IMG/VR virus record: IMGVR_UViG_3300027413_000033
Coordinates: 1 to 23,056 of that record
From: a virus
Direction: 5' to 3' (one strand)
DNA length: 23,056 bases
Program-made: the position numbers and the translations under genes
Shown: positions 19,461-23,056 of the stretch, piece by piece
How the letters are laid out: each line of letters starts with the position of its first letter
How positions within the stretch are numbered: the first letter of the stretch is position 1
The notes under the pieces: model-generated
The model's input: the letters and a program-made list of their open reading frames with translations, nothing else
Told to the model about the DNA's origin: nothing
The model's database searches: none

Positions 19461-19877
19461 TTAATCCTCTATGTTATGGTCATCCATGCACTGCTCGTAG
19501 CCACCGTCAAAGCCTTCTTCATAACCTTTCTTGTAGCCCTCATCATGACCTTCGTCAAAGGCTTCATCCCAGCCATCAGCCTTGCCTTCTTCGTGACCTT
19601 GCAGAAAGCCTTCATGCTCACCAACTTCAAGACCAGCATCATAACCTTCATCATGACCCCAGTCATAGCCTTCTTGTTTACCTGCCTCAAAGCAGTCTTC
19701 AAACTCGCTAATACGTGTTGGGTCTGTTTGTGTTAAGATTTCCTGAATATCAACTTCAAGGTCAGTTAACATTTCATGCACAGGGCTAGAAACGTCTAAG
19801 CCTTGAAACTTAAGCTCTTCAAAGAACTTGTCGAATGCAATTTGTACGTGTGCTTCTAAAGATACTGTAATGCTCAT
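19461..19877 (-). CDS. GX3-repeat acidic protein (138 aa)
   Basis: Residues 1-60 form an acidic helical domain (MSITVSLEAHVQIAFDKFFE). From residue 66 to 126 a glycine occurs at every fourth position without exception, apart from Ala106: 15 Gly in 16 repeats of the form G-x-x-x, with Asp/Glu/His and an aromatic in between (GYDWGHDEGYDAG). The same spacing defines the deca-GX3 motif of eukaryotic Yae1/Lto1 proteins and similar repeats in FliH-like and other bacterial proteins. The GX3 face suggests tight helix packing with itself or a partner. The function in phage is unknown. It overlaps the upstream gene by four bases, and a GAGG at its end serves the next gene. Confidence 0.78.
   Translation of the reverse strand: MSITVSLEAHVQIAFDKFFEELKFQGLDVSSPVHEMLTDLEVDIQEILTQTDPTRISEFEDCFEAGKQEGYDWGHDEGYDAGLEVGEHEGFLQGHEEGKADGWDEAFDEGHDEGYKKGYEEGFDGGYEQCMDDHNIED
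19500..19682 (-). repeat. Tandem 12-base coding repeat for GX3 units
   Basis: Sixteen consecutive 12-base units each encode Gly-x-x-x (with one Ala). Codons are mostly GGT, GGC or GGA followed by acidic and aromatic codons, and nucleotide identity between units is moderate. This suggests old duplication under protein-level selection rather than a recent slippage array. The strong periodicity creates open frames in several other frames. Confidence 0.8.
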
Positions 19878-20152
19878 GCTCTGTCCTTCCAGACTCTATG
19901 ATAAATGTTTGCTAAGCCTTGTGTGTCGGGATGCATACGAATCCACATACCTGTTTCCGGCTTAAATTTCTTCTTAAAGAAGTTATCTAACTTCCTGTTT
20001 CCGGTAGTTACTTCAGGGTCAATAAGCAATGACAGCTTATCGAATTCTTCATCGCTCATTATAGAGTCACTCATGTACTCATAAGCATAAGCAGCCACGG
20101 ACACTCTTATCCGCAGCCGCCGCTGATACTCACTGATAGTTGGCTTTGACAT
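19874..20152 (-). CDS. Conserved phage protein with ligase-like SDEEFD motif (92 aa)
   Basis: I begin it at MSKPTISEYQRRLRIRV (20152), the form typical of similar phage proteins as I recall them; an ATG at 20170 adds six residues. The segment AYAYEYMSDSIMSDEEFDKL resembles the Y-x-x-x-D-x-P-x-x-S-D-x-E-Y-D-x-L motif of the Ia domain of bacterial NAD-dependent DNA ligase, but no adenylation domain follows. The C-terminal part contains TGNRKLDNFFKKKFKPETG and WIRMHP. It overlaps the preceding gene by 23 bases. The function is unknown; NAD(P) or ligase-related binding is only suggested by the motif. Confidence 0.75.
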   Translation of the reverse strand: MSKPTISEYQRRLRIRVSVAAYAYEYMSDSIMSDEEFDKLSLLIDPEVTTGNRKLDNFFKKKFKPETGMWIRMHPDTQGLANIYHRVWKDRA

Positions 20153-20402
20153 CGTATACAACGGAGTCATCCTTCTTTGCTTTCTTAGCCTTGTTACGCA
20201 TCATACGTACTTCAAGCATGTGCTGTATAGTTAAGTCTTCACACATAGCTTCAAGTAGGTCTTCAATCTCATCAAGGCGTTCCTCTACAGTTAGAGAAGG
20301 CTTAACAGGAGGGAAGTCCATGAAAGCATCATGAGAGTTAATGCGAGCACGTTCTGCTGCTCTTTGTCGTTCTGATTCATCGAAAGGTCTAATGGACGTC
20401 AT
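20130..20402 (-). CDS. Unknown coiled-coil protein (90 aa)
   Basis: The start at 20402 (MTSIRPFDESERQRA) has GGAG nine bases upstream; the ATG at 20411 abuts the same GGAG and is less likely. The middle (LTVEERLDEIEDLLEAMCED) is a clear amphipathic coiled coil, followed by a basic stretch (RNKAKKAKKDD). It overlaps the DNA polymerase end by 14 bases. A small oligomeric helper is plausible; no family is recognised. Confidence 0.75.
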   Translation of the reverse strand: MTSIRPFDESERQRAAERARINSHDAFMDFPPVKPSLTVEERLDEIEDLLEAMCEDLTIQHMLEVRMMRNKAKKAKKDDSVVYDVKANYQ

Positions 20403-22188
20403 AATAATCATCTCCTATAAGGCAATCGCCACATGTCATAATATCAACACCCAACTCTTTAGGTGCTTCTTCAAAGCATTCCATAATAATACGCTTTGCT
20501 TCTTCTGCTTGGTCTTCACGAACTTCTACAGTATGCTCGTCATGATAGAACAGTAGGTGCTTGTAGTCAATGTTAGCTTCCTTTAGTTTCTTATCAATCA
20601 TAATAACTGTATACTTCATTACAACCGCTTCAGCACCTTGGATAAGGTAATTCAAGGCTTTATGAGCAGACTCTGTGTGAATAGGTCTGTCATCAAGTCC
20701 AGGAATATAACCCTGAATGTCTACAATCTTCTGCACTTTGTTAATAAGCGCTTTCAACTGAGGCATAGCATCTAGGAACTGTTGTTTCTTTTTATTACCT
20801 TCCTTGTCACTTACTCCAAGAATGCTACCAAGCTTCTTACCCCCTGCTCCGTAAAGAAATGCAAAGATAAAAGGCTTAGCAGTAGGGCGGTCACACCCAA
20901 GAATATCAGCGTTCTTTTGGTGAATATCCCCTTCAAGTATAGTATGAGTAAAATCGTTGTCATTTAAGAAATGAGCAAGAAGACGAAGCTGGCAAGCGGC
21001 AGAGTCGGCACTAACCAACTTATAGCCTCTAGGGGTAACAAAGAGAGAACGAATCTCCTTGCCGAGCGTAGCTTTGCCGCTAGGGAGATTGGCAATAATC
21101 TTGTGAGTCTGACGAAAAGTTGGCGTTCCAACATTAAATACATCACCATGCAAACGAGACTTAGAATCAACATAATCGAACCATCCTTTAATAATTGAGT
21201 TTCTTGAGCGAAGTGTATAGTACTCCATTAGTGCCTTACCTACATCTCCGAGTCCTTCCAAGCTACTGTCGGTAAGCTTTGGAGAGACCTTGATGAATTG
21301 GCCGTTAATTTTCTTCCAGTTCCACTCGTCTGGTTTCCAACCAAGAGAGTATAACAAGCGTTTAACAGTATCAGTATTGCCGATGTCACCAGCAATAAAA
21401 TCAACCCTAGAGAATTCTCCCCACAAAGGAGAAGAATCAACAGAGCACTTACCATCAAGCTGAAACCACTTATCGAGGTGGCTAGCAAGTTTACCTGCCT
21501 TTGTATACTTAGGGCTTTTGGGGCCATCATCTACCTTCTTTACTCTTGCAGGAAGCTTGGGATTGATAAAAGTCTCAATCTCAGTCATCCTTGTTTCAAT
21601 AGTACTTAAGAGTGCTTTAGCACCTTTAACATCAAACTGCCAGCCGTTCTGACATTGTTCTGCCATGATTCTATCCATCTCCATTTCACTACGAAGAGCT
21701 TTAAGAATCTTTTTAGAACCCATGTGTTGAACAGCTGCTTTAGTTTCTTGCATTAGTGCTTTATATACTCTAGCACCGAGCCTAACATCTTGTTTCATGT
21801 ATTCAAACATGTCCTCGTTAAACTCTTCCCAACCACCGTTGTAGTCACCTTTCTGGTCTCCGAAGTGTTCACCCCATAGCTTGAGAGAGTGTCCGAAGCC
21901 AAAGCGTCTGTAGTTGAGAACCTGAGACATAACCTTAGTACACTGCACCTTTTGAGGTGGCATGTGCCAAGTGTAGTTTGATAGTTTCTCTAAGGCAGGG
22001 ATGTCATAGCCAAACGCGTTGTGAGCTATAACTGTGTCTGCTTCACTTAGAAACACAAGGAACTTAGCGAGCTCATTTGGTCTAAACCAATACTCTTTCC
22101 CTGTGTTTATATCTATGGCACCTGCACAATGAAACTTGTCCACGGTATCCAAGAGGCCATTAGCCTCAATATCAAATACTAACTTCAT
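20389..22188 (-). CDS. DNA polymerase, family A (T7/Pol I type) with 3'-5' exonuclease
   Basis: This 599-aa replicative polymerase has the proofreading exonuclease residues in FDIEANG (Asp6, Glu8), AHNAFGYD (Asp62) and YMKQDV (Asp134). The polymerase domain shows motif A as ADSAACQLRLLAHF (catalytic Asp395), motif B as RPTAKPFIFAFLYG (Arg434, Lys438, Phe442, Tyr446) and motif C as YHDEH (Asp550, Glu551). Phe442 corresponds to E. coli Pol I Phe762. Unusually, the steric-gate glutamate of motif A (E. coli Glu710, T7 Glu480) is Gln400. AGGAG precedes the ATG. No thioredoxin is in the window, and the thioredoxin-binding loop was not identified. Confidence 0.95.
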   Translation of the reverse strand: MKLVFDIEANGLLDTVDKFHCAGAIDINTGKEYWFRPNELAKFLVFLSEADTVIAHNAFGYDIPALEKLSNYTWHMPPQKVQCTKVMSQVLNYRRFGFGHSLKLWGEHFGDQKGDYNGGWEEFNEDMFEYMKQDVRLGARVYKALMQETKAAVQHMGSKKILKALRSEMEMDRIMAEQCQNGWQFDVKGAKALLSTIETRMTEIETFINPKLPARVKKVDDGPKSPKYTKAGKLASHLDKWFQLDGKCSVDSSPLWGEFSRVDFIAGDIGNTDTVKRLLYSLGWKPDEWNWKKINGQFIKVSPKLTDSSLEGLGDVGKALMEYYTLRSRNSIIKGWFDYVDSKSRLHGDVFNVGTPTFRQTHKIIANLPSGKATLGKEIRSLFVTPRGYKLVSADSAACQLRLLAHFLNDNDFTHTILEGDIHQKNADILGCDRPTAKPFIFAFLYGAGGKKLGSILGVSDKEGNKKKQQFLDAMPQLKALINKVQKIVDIQGYIPGLDDRPIHTESAHKALNYLIQGAEAVVMKYTVIMIDKKLKEANIDYKHLLFYHDEHTVEVREDQAEEAKRIIMECFEEAPKELGVDIMTCGDCLIGDDYYDVH

Positions 22189-22217
22189 AAAATCTCCTAG
22201 CTTGTTAGTAGTTACGT

Positions 22218-22367
22218 TTATTTCTTGAGTTGTACCTCAAACTCTGCATCTCGAAAGATGTCATAAGCTTCGTTAGCTTTTACTACTGCATCACGAATAG
22301 AGTAATCAGGATGCAACTCACGATAATTCTTAGCCATTTCTTTTATTTGTGATAACTGATAGTTCAT
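22218..22367 (-). CDS. Very small protein (49 aa) upstream of DNA polymerase
   Basis: The ORF MNYQLSQIKEMAKNYRELHP continues as DYSIRDAVVKANEAYDIFRD and ends VQLKK. It is helical and soluble. Its ATG overlaps the stop of the 64-aa gene (ATGA), with GGTG upstream, and its stop is followed by 29 bases leading to the polymerase start. The coding-like sequence and neat fit support a real gene. No family is recognised. Confidence 0.68.
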   Translation of the reverse strand: MNYQLSQIKEMAKNYRELHPDYSIRDAVVKANEAYDIFRDAEFEVQLKK

Positions 22368-22558
22368 TTTACAATCACCTTTAATATGTCTTTTGCTTCA
22401 TCTAACTTACGAAATACTTCATCAACTGATTCTGAATTCCAGTCACCAGTTTCATGTAACCAATGAAGTGCTCCATTCAAGTCATGCAAGGCCCGTACAA
22501 GATTAGGCTTGGCGTATTTATAAGCTTTTTCTTGTTCTGCAATTTCCCAATCATCCAT
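22364..22558 (-). CDS. Small helical protein (64 aa)
   Basis: The protein is acidic and helical: MDDWEIAEQEKAYKYAKPNL, a segment RALHDLNGALHWLHE, and a last helix VFRKLDEAKDILKVIVK. It starts inside the end of the DUF3310-like gene (eight-base overlap) and ends by ATGA with the 49-aa gene, so it is translated within the same unit. The function is unknown. Confidence 0.72.
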   Translation of the reverse strand: MDDWEIAEQEKAYKYAKPNLVRALHDLNGALHWLHETGDWNSESVDEVFRKLDEAKDILKVIVK

Positions 22559-23056
22559 TAGTAATTTCCTTTACTAAACGAGCAGCATACCATTCAATCT
22601 TCTTGGCATCTTGTAGCTTGTTATCTTTCTTACCCAAGCGCATAGAGTACTTGTATATCTGCCCTAAGAGGTGCGCCTGTACACCAGTGTGTCCTTCAAG
22701 TAGGTAGGCCATCAAGTCAATGTACTCCATACCGTCTGGATGCTTAGACATAACCTCTGGACTAAGCATTTTGTAGTGTTTAGGGTTGATGATTGCGTCT
22801 TGTTGGTCTGCATTCATCTTATCAAAGTCACCGTGAAAGTTAGTGATGTTTCCTGACATAGATAACAAGTCGTTTTCGTTAGGCTTGGAGTATCCATAGT
22901 TTAACTTTAACTCTTCGTCAAAGTCTTCTTTAAACATATCTTCAATATCCCAATCATTTTCTGGATACAAAGGTGCTTCCCGTGGACCTTGATAAGAGAT
23001 ATCAAGCTTGTTTAGTTCTGCCATAGTATCAAACACTTCTTCTTCATACTGAGGCT
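22551..23056 (-). CDS. DUF3310-like protein (5' end cut by window edge)
   Basis: The frame is open up to the right edge (visible residues begin PQYEEEVFDTMAELNKL), so the true start lies outside; the GTG at 23036 and the ATG at 23024 are possible internal starts but no clear ribosome binding site is seen. The C-terminal half carries the DUF3310 pattern: INPKHYKML, then YIDLMAYLLEGHTG, then QIYKYSMRLGKKDNKLQDAKKIEWYA, with the NPxHY and K-Y-x-x-R-x-x-K-D landmarks. DUF3310 proteins are widespread in phages, often annotated loosely as nucleotide kinases although I see no P-loop here. The N-terminal half is acidic and unrecognised. Confidence 0.85.
   Translation of the reverse strand, partial: PQYEEEVFDTMAELNKLDISYQGPREAPLYPENDWDIEDMFKEDFDEELKLNYGYSKPNENDLLSMSGNITNFHGDFDKMNADQQDAIINPKHYKMLSPEVMSKHPDGMEYIDLMAYLLEGHTGVQAHLLGQIYKYSMRLGKKDNKLQDAKKIEWYAARLVKEITNG

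Noticed and set aside
19451-19736. Several long frames on both strands over the GX3 gene
   Set aside because: The 12-base coding periodicity keeps other frames open; they are by-products of the repeat.
1-23056. tRNA genes, CRISPR arrays, insertion sequences, integrase/attachment sites
   Set aside because: Looked for on both strands; no cloverleaf-like sequence, no regularly spaced direct repeats, no transposase or integrase motifs were seen.

Overview
The window is a 23 kb piece of a tailed-phage genome. Every gene I accept lies on the minus strand, so transcription and gene order run from the right edge (23,056) to the left edge (1). The AT-rich composition, the very tight packing (stop and start codons overlap at most junctions) and the gene set point to a lytic podovirus-like phage with a T7-type replication module and a monomeric, adenosylcobalamin-dependent (class II) ribonucleotide reductase. 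That combination is typical of marine phages such as the SIO1-like cobaviruses. The host is probably a marine proteobacterium, but nothing here identifies it. The window contains no phage RNA polymerase, capsid, portal, endolysin, integrase or tRNA gene.

Right block (23,056 to about 8,270): replication and nucleotide metabolism. In transcription order it holds a DUF3310-like protein (cut by the window edge), small unknowns, a family A DNA polymerase with 3'-5' exonuclease, a run of small acidic or unknown proteins (one a perfect GX3 repeat protein), MazG-like NTP pyrophosphohydrolase, dCMP deaminase, 5'-3' exonuclease, a GIY-YIG nuclease, T7 gp4-like primase-helicase, class II RNR, a secreted ClpP-fold protein, an SbmA/BacA-type transporter, a cytoplasmic ClpP, several very small genes (including a DUF1127-like protein and a 32-residue membrane peptide), a glutaredoxin and an AT-hook protein. 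The block ends in a strong intrinsic terminator at 8199-8261.

Middle block (about 8,180 to 6,730): a 35-residue membrane peptide, a roughly 290-base gene-free leader with C5/G5 tracts and an AT-rich stretch, and three small membrane proteins, closed by a terminator at 6731-6753.

Left block (6,645 to 1): packaging and virion genes. These are a candidate small terminase, three small very basic proteins, a holin-like protein, a one-TM protein, the large terminase, a lysine-rich histone H1-like protein, a terminator, two beta-rich probable virion proteins and a tail-fibre-like protein that runs off the left edge.

The most interesting unit is the cassette RNR, secreted ClpP-fold protein, SbmA-like transporter, ClpP (14,407 to 10,260). 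The SbmA homologue lacks the N-terminal part of the bacterial protein but keeps the near-invariant HIEGAAQRVQEDT motif. Because the SbmA/BacA-related protein Rv1819c imports vitamin B12, a transporter next to a B12-dependent RNR suggests cofactor uptake; peptide uptake paired with two ClpP-fold proteases is the alternative. A second original signal is a 20-base motif, AAAATACTGCCCNNTTATGA-like, found three times on the coding strand. Each copy sits at or just after a stop codon at the head of an apparent transcription unit (17719-17738, 12521-12540, 8051-8070); it looks like a phage-specific promoter or regulatory site.
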